This document shows positions 1-10,030 of a stretch of 64,000 nt of DNA, one piece after another (position 1 is the first letter of the stretch; every line of letters starts with the position of its first letter). This DNA comes from Eublepharis macularius. Lineage: Eukaryota; Chordata; Lepidosauria; Squamata; Eublepharidae. A program made the translations under genes and the position numbers. Location of the stretch: the NCBI RefSeq assembly GCF_028583425.1, contig NC_072793.1, positions 173,734,181 through 173,798,180 of the forward strand, in the 5' to 3' direction. Below the pieces are notes generated by a model that was not told the origin of the DNA, did no database searches, and was given only the letters and a program-made list of their open reading frames with translations.

Positions 1-330
1 AGGGTAAATATAAACACGTTTACAAAGTCCTACCATTAGCAAGGATCCAATACAGAGTAGAAGAAATGCTGAAACTGAACAAAATGAATTCTAGGACTGA
101 CATTAGACAACATGAAGCATGGTAGTGCAAAGGATTACATATTTAAAGCAGCAGATAGTATGTAAGGCAACATGGTGAAGTCTATGGTCCCTAACTCATT
201 ACTGAAGCACCTGAGACCCCATCCCTACAATACAGCTCTCCTATCTGAGTAAAAAGCCTTTATGAATAATCCTGTTTTGCATCGTTTGTGGAAAGCCAGG
301 AGAGCGGGGATGAGTTGAGATGGGAGAAGC
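1..330 (-). repeat. LINE 3'-end fragment (family X)
   Basis: The first ~190 bases are the reverse complement of 9,240-9,410, and 170-270 matches the reverse complement of 8,890-8,990. The same family recurs at 2,940, 6,030, 17,320 and 56,555. Plus-sense copies end in a tail containing AAGGCGGACTATAAAT. The shape (3' tail, variable 5' truncation) is that of a CR1/L2-like LINE 3' UTR; the exact family is not recognised. Confidence 0.6.
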
Positions 331-639
331 CCTCCTGCAACCTTGCGGCATCATATGGATGGCTGAAGGAACCCATATCAGGCATCCTCTTTCCTTCTTG
401 CTGTCTGTGGACCTCCACCTTTCCTTGAATGGGCAATGTTTTGAGTCAGAAATAAAAAGTGCAGGTCTATTTTCTAAAAATCCACTGTTTTGGCCACCCC
501 ACAAGTTCACTCAATGGTTTCAGACAACTTATAGATCTCCCAGCCTCACTCGTCCCTCTCCATCTGCAAAATGGAGATCATAACATTGACCTATTTTGTA
601 AGGGTGCTGTAGGGATTTCTGAGACCTGTGTACATGAAG

Positions 640-782
640 TGCTTGTGAGGTAGGTAAGGCTGAGTATTTGTGACAGGCCCATGGTCGCCAAAAAGCTTCC
701 ATGGTACAGCGTGGGGATTGAAACTTGGAGCTCCCAGATCACAGCCCAGCACTCTAACCACTACATCACACTGGCTCTCAAT
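640..782 (-). repeat. tRNA-derived SINE
   Basis: Read on the minus strand from 782 it starts GAGAGCCAGTGTGATGTAGT, with a Pol III A box (TAGTGGTTAGAG) and a B-box-like GTTTCAATCC. This is the squamate tRNA-headed SINE seen many times in the window. To its left, 550-640 resembles a MIR-type tail (CAAAATGGAGATCATAAC), a weaker call. Confidence 0.6.
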
Positions 783-982
783 GCATATCAAATCAATGTG
801 TGCATAAAGGGAAGAAGAGACATGAGCATACTACCGCCTCCCCTGCCTAGGCGCAGTATGGGAGCATAGCATCTACATGTGTAGGCCTCTTCGCCATGAC
901 TGAAACACACCATGCTCATATGCTCATTGTGTAATTTATTTCCACAGTTTCTGACAGAAACATTACTAAGTGGCCACCCAGG

Positions 983-1720
983 ATGAAAATGGAAGAGCAA
1001 GGCACTACAATACAGGAGGCATCAGAGGGGATAGGAAAATCCCCTCTCGTCCTCCAGGCAGGGAGTATCGGGGAGTTCCTGACAAAGAGACCAGGAAATC
1101 TGATGCATCAGCAACAGAGGGAGGGTTCCCTTTCCCTTGTACAGTGGGACACTCAGTGGCAGAAGTTCCTCAGGATGCTGGAGTCCTCTCCATCTCCATG
1201 GGGAATCCCACAGGTGCCAGAGAAACCTTCACCCTGGAATGAGGCCAAGGCCTTTCTGACCGCCTTCGAGCAAGTAGCTGAAGCCTGTCAGTGGCCTGAG
1301 GAAGAGTGGGTGACCCGGCTCCTACCAGCCCTCAGCGGAGAAGCCAAGATGGCCTACATCAGCCTGGATGTCAGAGACAGAGAGGATTATGGGAAGGTGA
1401 AGGCAGCCATCTTGCGAGAGGATGCCCTGAGCCGGGAGAAGCGGCGTCAAGAGTTCAGGTGTTTCTGCTACCAGGAGGCTGAGGGGCCGCAGGGCGCTTA
1501 CAGCAGACTGCGTGAAATCTGCCACGGGTGGCTGAGAGTGGAGAATCAGACCAAGGAGCAGATCCTGGAGCTCTTGATCCTGGAGCAGCTGCTGACCATC
1601 TTGCCCCTGGAGATCCAGAGCTGGGTGAGAGAGCAGGGGCCTGAGACCTGCTCCCGAGCGGTGGCCCTGGCTGAGGAGTTCCTCTTAAGACAGCGAGAGG
1701 CCAAGAGGCAGGAAAAGGAG
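983..1720 (+). CDS. Gene 1 coding exon 1: capsid-like region plus SCAN
   Basis: Codes for 246 residues and ends phase 0 at GAG before the donor GTGAGG at 1721. The exon probably begins at 948 (after TTTATTTCCACAG) or 958 (after CTGACAG). SCAN hallmarks are the CYQEAEGP turn, the LLILEQ helix and WVREQGPE. The stretch before SCAN is unusually long compared with SCAN exons A, B and C here, which have only ~50 residues in front of SCAN. SCAN is known to derive from the C-terminal capsid domain of a Gmr1-like Ty3/gypsy retroelement, so the extra region fits a retained N-terminal capsid half. Confidence 0.9.
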
Positions 1721-4700
1721 GTGAGGCCATTCTGCTACATGGGCCCTGTGGGAGGGCCTGGAGAGGAGCAGGGGCTAAGATCTCTGTTGGTACCAGGAGG
1801 TTGAAGGGGAACAACAGGGCATGAGTGACTGACTGATCCGTTGCCTCTGCATTCTGCAAGCTCAGTCCAGATGAGTTGGGGGGATACTATCTCTCAGTCC
1901 AGGATAAAATGATTAAGCTGCTTCGGATGGGGATCATATTCTCACTTAACAGAGCAGAACCTCATATATTTTTGCAGTTATTTTAAATTATTTATTTACA
2001 ATATTTATACCCCACCTTTCTGTTTTCATTAGAACCACCAAGGTAGCTAACACATTAAAAATGTATGCAATAAAAAAACAAATCTTTAAAACAATTAAAA
2101 CAAAAACTAAAATGCATCACTCACACAATTAAAACTAAACTAAAATGCACATAACATAAAACTGGCAATTTAGAAACAGGGCAGGGCAACAATTAAAATG
2201 GGGGGTTAAAAAGTTAGGGAAACTTTGGAATAAATTAATCAAGTTAAGCAGATAGATCACAGTGTCTGTGAGTGTGCCAGCTGGATCTCTCCTTCTCATG
2301 TGAATCGGGCTGATTCCTAGTTTCCTTTTTTTGTTTCTGGCCCCCAAAAGTTATTCCTCAAAAGTTTGTATCTTCATGAAGAAAACTCCTGATTTCTTCC
2401 TATTTCATTCCAGTGGATCAACTCCACTCAGGAGGACTGTGGAACTCTCCCTTCTGTTGCAACCCCCCCAGACTCAGCTCTGATGCTCTGCCCTGAAAGA
2501 GTTCTTCCCTGCTTTTGTAGGTACCTTTGAAGGAGGCAGTGGCTGGGGGCATCCCCAAGGCAGGCCAGCCTACATCTGAGAACAAGCAGCGACAGCTGTC
2601 TGTGGACATCAAGAAAGAAAATGGTGGAATTGCCAGCCTGCGGGGTAAGGAAGGAGGGAGGCCTTCTGGGGCCTGAGATCTGGAATGCTTGGAAGCTCCT
2701 TCTGGGGCCAAGCTCAACACTGGCTCCTTAGGGGGGCTCTTCTGCCTTTAAATTCTGCAGACTGCTAATCTGTGCGGGCAGCGGAGGTTAGGAGGGCTCC
2801 CACTTTCCTGGCATTCCACAAACTGAGTAAAATTGAATTATTCAAGAGGACATTTTCATGAAGATTATATTATAGGCTATATTATAATGGAATGGTTCAG
2901 GAAGATGCATGAAAGGAAAAGGACAGTTGTATAACTATTGGTTCTTGTATGTATTATCCTCCTGTTACATAATTTCTACTTCATTATACACGTTGTGTTA
3001 ATACTTTTGTTTCAGCTTTGTTCCAGATTTTCACTTAGTTTTAGATCTCTGCCATCCCCAACATATTACATTGCATATTTGACGTCCTATCCTGTTGATT
3101 GCATTGATATATACCGTGTAATTCAGCTTGTCTCAGTGAGAAAGGCAGACTATAAATAATATAAATTAAATATATTATAACTAGCAACAGAGCCCATTGT
3201 AAAAATAAATACAACAGGCTCTAGCAGTGGGGCCAAGGCCCAGCTGCCACCACAGAAGTAGTGGGAAGGCTGCATGGGTGGGGGGAGGCTGGTGCTGCAC
3301 CTTAGTCCCCGCCAGCTCGGCAATCCTGCAGCTGCTACGAAGGCAGCAGGAAGGCCATGTGGGGGGGCTCCTCGTGCTGCACCTCCCCACTCACTCTGCA
3401 AGAAGGCCTCTGAGGGGCTGTGAAGGCGACAGGGAAGTGCTCCCATGCTCCGCAGCGGCCCGTTCCAGGCCAATTCAGGCTCAATCTGGGACAATTTGGG
3501 CCACTGAGGAGCAGCGGCCCGTTCCAGGCCAATATGGGCCCGATCCAGGTTGATTTGGCTTGATATAGGCCGAATCAGGCCTGAATCGGCCCTGCCCCAT
3601 GGAGCATGGGAGCGCTCCTGGGGGCGGCCATGGCCCGTGCGATGATGTCACTTCCCAGAAGTGATGTCATCACACAGGCTCAGGAGTGCCCCCACCTTCT
3701 GATATTAGGCAGACGGCAATCTGAGAGATGCCTTCTTACTGGTGGCACAAAAACTGTGGAACTCTCTCTATAGAGAGTCTGTTCACTTCTGTTTGCCATC
3801 TACTGCCAGCAGATGAAGGCTTTTTAGCTTTATTTGGTGTTCCCTTTTCCTGACCAATATTTTTAGTTGTTGGTTCTATGTCTTTTAGCTCTGGTTTTAA
3901 TTGTTTTAATGTTTTTTGTTTTAATGGTTTTTAAGATGATATATTATGTTTGTTTCAATTTGTTAGCTGCCTTGGTGGCCCTGATGAGGGCAGAAAAGTA
4001 CGGGGGAGGGATTTTGTTAAATAAATAAATGACTGGCTATAAATTAAAATGTGGCAACCAGAAACAGAAGGATTGTAAGCATCAGGAATTAAAAGCAGTT
4101 AAAGGACACCACTGAATCCTCCAATTTTTCAAAACCAACACAGATTTTTGGTGAGAGAAACTGGCTTTGGAGGAAGGAGGTCGTTCATGATTTTGCAGTC
4201 GAAATCATGCTTGCTCCTTGGTGGGATATTGCCCACGCACTTGGGGCAGAAACCAGGTTCTGCCAAAGGAAACAAAAGACACAGAAACAGGAGTGCCTGG
4301 TTTGACACTTGTTAACTGGATCTCTTGGGATTTTTTCTTGGGCAGGTGATATGCAGGAGAATGAAAATGATGGGAGATTAGAAGCCTTACTGTTGGGATC
4401 ATGCAAGAATGAAGATTTGAAAGGAAACATTGTGAATCGAGAGGGGCGAAAGAGACAGGACAGAAGCCGCATGGTGGCAAAGAGGGATAAACCCCTTCCT
4501 TGCCAAGGAGTGCAATTCCAGGACATTCCGGTCCAAGGAGAAAAGGTAATCCAAAAGAAGAGGAACAAGGGCCTTAGTGCTCACTGGAGGATCCAAGCAG
4601 GGGGAAATTGGAAAGACAGCATGGATTCAAAGAGCTTCGGTCAGAGCATGAACTTTATTTCACCTCAACAGAATCATCCAGTAGACAAGCGGTATAATTG

Positions 4701-5403
4701 CTCAGAGTGTGGGAAGAGCTTCAGTCGGAGAACGACTCTTGCTTCCCATCAAAGAATTCATGCAGTGGAAGAGCCAGATAAACTTCCAGAGTATGGAAGG
4801 ATCTCCAGTGGGAGATTACCCCAACAAGAGCATCAGATAATCCACACAGGAGAGGAACAGCATCAACACAGAGAGGCTGGGAAGAGCACGGGCAATTGTA
4901 TAAGTCTTCCCAGGCATCAAATTACACACACTGGGGAGAAACGGTTTAAATGCTCAGTGTGTGGAAACAGATTTAAGTGGCCCTCACAACTGCAGCAGCA
5001 TCAGGTAATCCACACAGGGGAGAAACCTTACGGATGCGCAGAGTGTGGAAAGAGCTTCTGTCACCGCATCAGCCTCACAGTGCATCAAAGAACGCACACT
5101 GGGGAGAGACCTTACCAGTGCTCAGAGTGTGGAAAGAGGTTCAGTCGGATATCATGCCTTCAGCAACATCACAGAATCCACACAGGGGAGAAACCTTATG
5201 AGTGCTCACAGTGCGGAAAGAGATTTGGATTCAGTTCCCACCTTCAGCGGCATCAAAGGATCCACACGGGGGAGAAACCGTATCTGTGCTCAGAGTGTGG
5301 AAAGAGGTATAGTCAGGCAACGCACCTTCGCCAGCATCAAAGAACCCATATACCAAAAAAAAACATAGTTGTCTCTGCCCTCGTTGTCCAGCCGGCCAAC
5401 TAA
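983..5403 (+). CDS. Gene 1: extended-SCAN C2H2 zinc-finger protein, complete in three coding exons
   Basis: Model join(983..1720, 2521..2644, 4346..5403), 1,920 bp, 639 aa. Phases run 0 then 1 and all junctions are GT-AG. Residues 85-145 form an acidic, helical region ([16 protein letters not shown]) resembling a Gag capsid N-terminal domain. Residues 155-240 are a SCAN domain ([29 protein letters not shown]). Exon 2 encodes a worn KRAB-like segment, and the last exon carries eight finger units, six intact. By family knowledge SCAN mediates dimerisation and the fingers bind DNA, so a nuclear transcription factor is inferred. No canonical KRAB is present, so TRIM28-type repression is not predicted. 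The start is the first ATG after an acceptor near 947 or 957; a second in-frame ATG follows at 989. It is transcribed opposite to genes A and B. An orthologue name cannot be assigned by eye. Confidence 0.88.
1965..2120 (-). repeat. LINE 3' tail in gene 1 intron 1
   Basis: TTATTTACAATATTTATACC followed by CCACCTTTCTG is the reverse of the common TATAAAT-rich LINE tails in this window. The rest of intron 1 shows nothing recognisable. Confidence 0.5.
2521..2644 (+). CDS. Gene 1 coding exon 2: vestigial KRAB-A-like exon
   Basis: Follows the acceptor TGCTTTTGTAG and precedes the donor GTAAGG at 2645. It is 124 bp, phase 0 in and phase 1 out, the same phases as the 127-bp KRAB-A exons of genes A, B and C. 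The peptide starts VPLKEAV and contains QRQL, KKEN and ASL at the spacing of KRAB FEEV, QRAL, MEEN and ASL. The EEW and VM(L/E)E positions are lost, so a working TRIM28 contact is unlikely. Homology to KRAB is my inference from phase, length and these anchors. Confidence 0.8.
2940..3178 (+). repeat. LINE family X 3' end in gene 1 intron 2
   Basis: Ends with TCAGTGAGAAAGGCAGACTA followed by TAAATAATATAAAT, matching the tails at 9,500 and 25,400. A Helitron 3' end abuts it at 3181. Confidence 0.65.
3181..3700 (-). mobile_element. Helitron 3' portion, minus orientation
   Basis: Begins CTAG in reverse sense (3181-3184), preceded by A. Next to it is the hairpin pair GAGCCCATTGT / ACAACAGGCTC. This is the same 3' terminus as the plus-sense copies at 16030, 39926, 44989, 51838 and 52217. 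The interior is GC-rich. No TCCTATAAC 5' end was found, so it is probably 5'-truncated; the right edge is approximate. The frames inside it are not genes. Confidence 0.65.
3715..4032 (+). repeat. L2-type LINE 3' UTR
   Basis: Contains the 3' pattern of squamate L2 copies: a GTGGCACAAAAACTGTGGAA-like block, T-rich sequence, then GTTAGCTGCCTTGGTGGCCC and an AAATAAATAAAT tail. It lies in gene 1 intron 2, 310 bp before the finger exon. Confidence 0.65.
4346..5403 (+). CDS. Gene 1 coding exon 3: C2H2 zinc-finger array
   Basis: Follows the acceptor TTTTTTCTTGGGCAG, phase 1 in, and ends at TAA 5401-5403. A ~115-residue acidic/basic linker precedes eight finger units joined mostly by TGEKPY linkers. 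Unit 1 and units 4-8 have both Cys and both His. Units 2 and 3 keep the linkers and final histidines but have lost the cysteine pair. The C-terminal tail is short (IPKKN onwards) and hydrophobic. An L2 LINE 3' end follows ~35 bp after the stop and may supply the poly(A) signal (AATAAA near 5,757). Confidence 0.9.
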
Positions 5404-5434
5404 GCTCTTACTCCCAAGCCTTGTTCTCTATGTA

Positions 5435-5775
5435 CAGTGGTAGATGTTCACTAGAGACAGGGCTTTTTTAGTGGCGGCACCTCACTTGTGAAATGCTCTT
5501 CCCCTTGAGGCCAACCTGGTGCCCACGCTACTTTCTTTTAGGTGCCAGGCACAATTGTTTGTTTCCCTAGTCTTTTAACTGAACATTAAGCATTGTTTTA
5601 TAGTCTGTTTTAAGCTGCTTCATGTTTTATGTTGTTTTTCTGCTATGCTCTGTGTGGATTTTAATAACTTGCAATGATACTTTGTGTTTTTATTATGTTT
5701 TATTTTGAAAGCTGCCTCAGGCAGATTCTTTGGAGAGGCGGTTCTGAAATTCTCTAAATAAATAAAATAAACAAA
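5435..5775 (+). repeat. L2-type LINE 3' UTR downstream of gene 1
   Basis: GGCGGCACCTCACTTGTGAA, long T-rich stretches, GCTGCCTCAGGCAG and a final AAATAAATAAAATAAA tail. It follows the gene 1 stop within ~35 bp. Confidence 0.65.
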
Positions 5776-6029
5776 CTTCCACAAGATCTCTTTATCCAAA
5801 GATGTTATCTACTAATAAATTATTGGCATAGATTTAAGCCCTGAAGAGATGTCTAAAATTACAATCTTGAGCCACATTTAAAATACAGGATTTAAGGAAG
5901 GTTTTTTTATGTATAGGTTTTGTATATGAATTCAGTTTATGTCCTCCTATAATGTGATTATTGCAGATTTTGAATTGTGTTATTTTTTCTTTTATTTCAT
6001 GTCTTTCTAGTTTTTAAATTAAAAAAAAT

Positions 6030-6400
6030 ATTTATGCTATTTATAGTCCCCCTTTCTCACTGGGACTCAAGCGGATTGCGCAGAGTATGACAATACAATC
6101 AACAGGATGGGACAACGCAATAAGATTTGGATTATACTTATCGGGAACTAACCTAAAATATGAACTAAACTGAAGCAAAACTTAAGTATTAATATGATAC
6201 ATTAAATGATGCAAAAATCACAATAGTATCCTACTTACAACAAGAGAGTACGGATTATTCTCGGCAGTATAGACTGCAGACCCTCACCCTTTACCCTGGT
6301 ATCTTTCTGGACTGTTTTGCTGTAGCACAGCCCTATTACCTGCGTAGAAAAGCCCTCTTGAATAATTTAGTTTTGCGTAGTTTGCAGAAAGCCAGGAGAA
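6030..6400 (-). repeat. LINE family X, minus
   Basis: Starts with the reverse tail ATAGTCCCCCTTTCTCACTG and later shares AGTTTGCAGAAAGCCAGGAG-type sequence with positions 280-305. The 250 bases before it (5,776-6,030) show nothing recognisable. Confidence 0.6.
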
Positions 6401-6474
6401 ATCAAGCCAGAACTGCAGAGACAATTACAGGTCTTGAAAGTAAATAAAGACAAGAACGAATAGTGTATGTTTTG

Positions 6475-6757
6475 TCGAAGGCTTTCACGGCCGGAGAACG
6501 ATGGTTGTTGTGGGTTTTCCGGGCTGTATTGCCGTGGTCTTGGCATTGTAGTTCCTGACGTTTTGCCAGCAGCTGTGGCTGGCATCTTCAGAGGTGTAGC
6601 ACCAAAAGACAGAGATCTCTCAGTGTCACTGTGACACTGAGAGATCTCTGTCTTTTGGTGCTACACCTCTGAAGATGCCAGCCACAGCTGCTGGAGAAAC
6701 GTCAGGAACTACAATGCCAAGACCACGGCAATACAGCCCGGAAAACCCACAACAACC
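6475..6757. mobile_element. Head-to-head inverted dimer of a Penelope-like repeat
   Basis: A near-perfect 283-bp palindrome centred near 6,627. Each arm contains TTTCCGGGCTGTATTGCCGT or its complement. It is flanked by a 13-bp direct repeat AGTGTATGTTTTG (6462-6474 and 6758-6770). A smaller relative with a 12-bp duplication lies at 21,384. Long target duplications and inverted terminal dimers fit a Penelope-like retroelement; that family call is inference. Confidence 0.65.
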
Positions 6758-6779
6758 AGTGTATGTTTTGCTGAAGATT

Positions 6780-7595
6780 CATCAAAGTAATCGTTTTTAT
6801 TCATATATTATTGTGTTATTTTGCTATTTAATATTTCTTCCAATGACACTTAAAAGTAGATATTGCTGGAACATGTGGAATTATTTAGAGTTTCTGAATG
6901 TCTACAACATAAAGTGCAATATCCACTCATTACGATTGTTTTTGTCTTCTACAATGCAATGGAGGGATGGGGTAATTGTTCTCTGTTTCATTAGAATCTT
7001 CCATGCATCTGCATAGTGGCTGCTTGAGTGTGGGGCTAAAAAGCACCCTTTCTTTGTCCCCTGGTTAGGTGTTGCCTTCTTATCTAGGGACAGAAGCTTC
7101 ATACTTTTCTTTGGAATCCGATCCCATTCTGTTTCTTTGCTATGCCTCTTTAAACTAAAAGGTACCCATCACTGAACATTTAAAAAGCCAATTTTAGCGT
7201 AAACATTTACTTTAAAGGATTTTTTTCCTGTTAACATTAGGAAAGCAGAGAGAGAGAGAGAGAGTCATATGTCTTTGAAAAATCTTTATAATTTTTCATT
7301 TTACACATTAGGTAGTTATTTGCAACATACCCCAGGTTCCCTCATTTAAAGAGCAAGGTCTCCAATGAGCCCTACACCTGTTTGATACATTTAAAGACCA
7401 ACTAGCTGGGTGGAGGTTGTCTGAACAAGTTCTTAGGGACCTCACAAAAGTCTCCCGGGAGCATCTCGAGTGGGACAGGAGGAGTAGTTTCATCTTGCTG
7501 CCCACCCCTGCATTCCATGGACTGAAAAACATTTGCTATTCAACCAGTATGTTGGGTTCGGAGACGGGTACCTTAGGAGATCTCTTGGGGTGGTA
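6780..7595. other. No gene seen
   Basis: AT-rich sequence with an (AG)8 microsatellite at 7,248-7,264. Short frames lack codon structure or recognisable domains. Confidence 0.5.
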
Positions 7596-7599
7596 GCGT

Positions 7600-8030
7600 G
7601 GCGGTGTGGTTTAGTCTCACTCCAAACATGTGTACCCCACAAACTCAAAAGCTATTCCTGTTGGTCCAAGGCAAGGAGACATGTTCAAAGAGGGGTCACA
7701 GGAATCCCTTAAGGTGTCTCTTGGGAGGCCATGATGGAGGATGGTGTGGTTTAACTTCAGTCCCCACTTTGACCAAATTGAAACCCATTCCTTTTGATCC
7801 AGGATGATGGGATGAGTTCATAGAGGGATCACACATTCTCTCCCCCCACCAAGGATTCCAGGAGATGAGGTGCTATCATCTATCCAACTATCCAACTTTC
7901 TACCTGTTCATCCTACAAACTCAAAACTGTTTCACATTGTTCAAAAGCAATGAGATGAGTTTGTTTGGGGTGTGTGTGTGTCACATGACATCCTTAAAAG
8001 CTTCTTGGGGGGTCACATAAGTCAGATGAT
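7600..8030. repeat. Degenerate tandem repeat, ~140-bp unit, three copies
   Basis: The block CAAACTCAAAAGCTATTCCT (7,638) recurs as related forms near 7,775 and 7,917. Each copy is followed by an AAGGCAAGGAGA-like stretch and GAGTTCATAGAGGGATCAC-like text. Spacing is about 137 and 142 bp. Confidence 0.55.
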
Positions 8031-8039
8031 TTCCTCCCG

Positions 8040-8290
8040 TGCGTGTGTGTTACGTGCCATCAAGTCACTTCCAATTTATGGCAACCCTATGAAGAAAGAC
8101 CTCCAAAATGTCCTATAATTAACAGACTTGCTCAGATCTTGGAAACTGGAGGATGTGGCTTCTTTTATTGCGTCAAGCCATCTCATTTTGGGTCTTCCTC
8201 TTTTCCTACCGCCTTCCACTTCTCCTAGCATTATTGACTTTGCCTGAGAGTCTTCTTGTGATGTGACCAAAGTACAATAGCATCAGTTTT
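8040..8290 (-). repeat. RTE/BovB LINE 3' end
   Basis: The minus strand encodes the C-terminus of a BovB-type reverse transcriptase (RKRGRPKMRWLDAIKEA, then DRTFW-like NYRTFW), followed by the 3' UTR motif CATAAATTGGAAGTGACTTG. BovB is widespread in squamates, which supports the taxonomic call. Truncated and non-functional. Confidence 0.8.
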
Positions 8291-8305
8291 GTTATTTTAG
8301 CTTCT

Positions 8306-8500
8306 AGGGAGGGAGTAGTTAGAATGTCAGGCCAGGATCGAGGCAATCCAGGTTCGAATCTCCACTCTGCCAGGGAAGGTTGCTGTCTGACATCAGCCTA
8401 ATCACACACTCTCAGCCAGACCTACCTCAAAGGGTTGTTGTGTTGATAAAATGGAGAGAAGGAGAAATATGTAAGATACTTTGTGCCCCCACTGAAGGGA
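8306..8500 (+). repeat. tRNA-derived SINE
   Basis: Head with degenerate A box, B box GGTTCGAATCTCC, body CTACCTCAAAGGGTTGTTGT and tail ATGTAAGATACTTTGTGCCC. Confidence 0.65.
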
Positions 8501-8561
8501 AAGGTAGCACAGACAGGGAGAATGGAACAAAACAGAGGGTGTTGAAAATCTCCTTGAGTTA

Positions 8562-8765
8562 TCAGAGCCAGTATGGGTCTGTAAGTACAGTGTCAGAGTC
8601 TGACTGGGATCTGGAAGATCCAGGTTTGAATCCCCACTTTGCCACTGAGTGTTTCTGGCTGACCTTGGGCCAGGCACACATTCTCAGGTTAACTTTCCTC
8701 ACAGGGTTTTTAGGAGGATAAATTGGAAGAGAAAAAAATGTAAGCCACTTGGGGTCCCTGCTGGA
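8562..8765 (+). repeat. tRNA-derived SINE
   Basis: AGAGCCAGTATGGGTCTG head, B box GGTTTGAATCCCC, body with CTGACCTTGGGCCAG and CACAGGG, and 3' end GTAAGCCACTTGGGGTCCC. Same family as the copy at 8,306, in the same orientation. Confidence 0.7.
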
Positions 8766-8869
8766 CATCTGTTATCAATCTAATTTTGCCTACCAGAGTG
8801 TTCTCCATGAAACAATCACTAAGCACAAACTTTCATGGCAGATAACTGCATACTCCAAAACATGCCAAT

Positions 8870-9528
8870 ATGCGGATAATTGCAACTTTTATGCAGATAA
8901 CAGGCTTTTTACTCAGATCAGAGGGCTGTATTGTAGGGAGGGGGTCTCAGATGCTTTGCTAATGAGTTAGGCACCATAGACCTCACCACTATGAGTCAAG
9001 CTACAAGTGACGCCTGACACAGGTTGGACACTTGTCAGCTTGCCTGAAGTTTTGATAGGAAATGTAGGCATCCTGGTCTTGCAGCTTGGCTCTCCGACTG
9101 CTGTCCAATGGACTTTTCAACTGTCACTTGTCCAACATTCCGCCAAGCTGCCTACATTTCCCTTCAAAACTTGGGGGAAGCTGACAAGTGTCCAACCTGT
9201 GTCAGGCGTCACTTGCAGTTTGGCTCTATGTTGCCTTACATATTATCAGTTGCTTTAAATATGTACTCCTATATACTACCTGTGCTTCATGTTGTCTAAT
9301 GTTAGTACTTGAATTGCTTACGTTCTGTTTCAGCATTTCTTCAACTCTGTATTGGATCCTTGCTAATGCTATGTCATTGTAAACTTGTATTTATTTACCC
9401 TACGGCATCATTTATAGAAATGTTCGTGACGCTGTATGGAAATGTCCTTGGTACTGATTGTACTAATCTCATACTGTGTAATCCACCTTGAGTCTCTGAG
9501 AAAGGCGGACTATAAATGCTGTAAACAA
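8870..9528 (+). repeat. LINE family X, interrupted by an inverted-repeat transposon
   Basis: Sequence either side of the 8,993-9,226 insertion joins into a copy matching the reverse of 1-270. It ends TCTGAGAAAGGCGGACTATA. The phrase ATAACTGCATACTCCAAAAC occurs just before (8,841) and just after (9,529), possibly a ~30-bp target duplication. Confidence 0.65.
8993..9226. mobile_element. 234-bp inverted-repeat (MITE-like) DNA transposon
   Basis: Starts GAGTCAAGCTACAAGTGACG and ends CGTCACTTGCAGTTTGGCTC in imperfect inverted repeat along its whole length, flanked by TAT on both sides. It has the same length and internal text as 10,148-10,381. No coding capacity. Confidence 0.75.
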
Positions 9529-9529
9529 A

Positions 9530-10030
9530 TAACTGCATACTCCAAAACACGCCCAATATTCTTCTGCAGAGTGCAAAGCCACTCAGCCCACAAAAGTTTG
9601 CCTGGGGAAAAGTTTGCAATGGTGGGACATTTCTGCCAGAAAGCCTCCAAGTCTTCCATACTCACCCCATGGAAACGCCAGAGTGCCAAAGACACCCAGG
9701 AATAAGCCAAGGACCAAAAGGGCTACCTGAGAATTGCCCATCTTTTTTCCACTGCTGGGAACAAGAAAGGCCTCTTTCTGTGGGGCAGCCTCCCCCCAAA
9801 CTGCTCTATATACTGGTCTACCCACAGTGGGTGGATTCTGCTCAGCTGAAAAGCTTTGAGAGGAAAAGTTAATTGAAAATGATTTGCACTTTTCAGATGC
9901 AAACAGAAACGAGACAATTGGTATGGCACTGGAGTGCCCCCCAGCATCAAAACAGGCGAAGAATGTTTTCTCTCTCAAGGATGCAACTTCGCTCAGGAGT
10001 GAGCATTCCAGAGTCTGGAACTGAATGTCA
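9530..10030. other. No gene seen
   Basis: Overlapping short frames on both strands lack domains. No recognisable repeat apart from the direct-repeat start near 9,529. Confidence 0.4.

Noticed and set aside
4690-5360. Evenly spaced repeats resembling a CRISPR array
   Set aside because: The 84-bp period is the coding period of C2H2 fingers with TGEKPY linkers.
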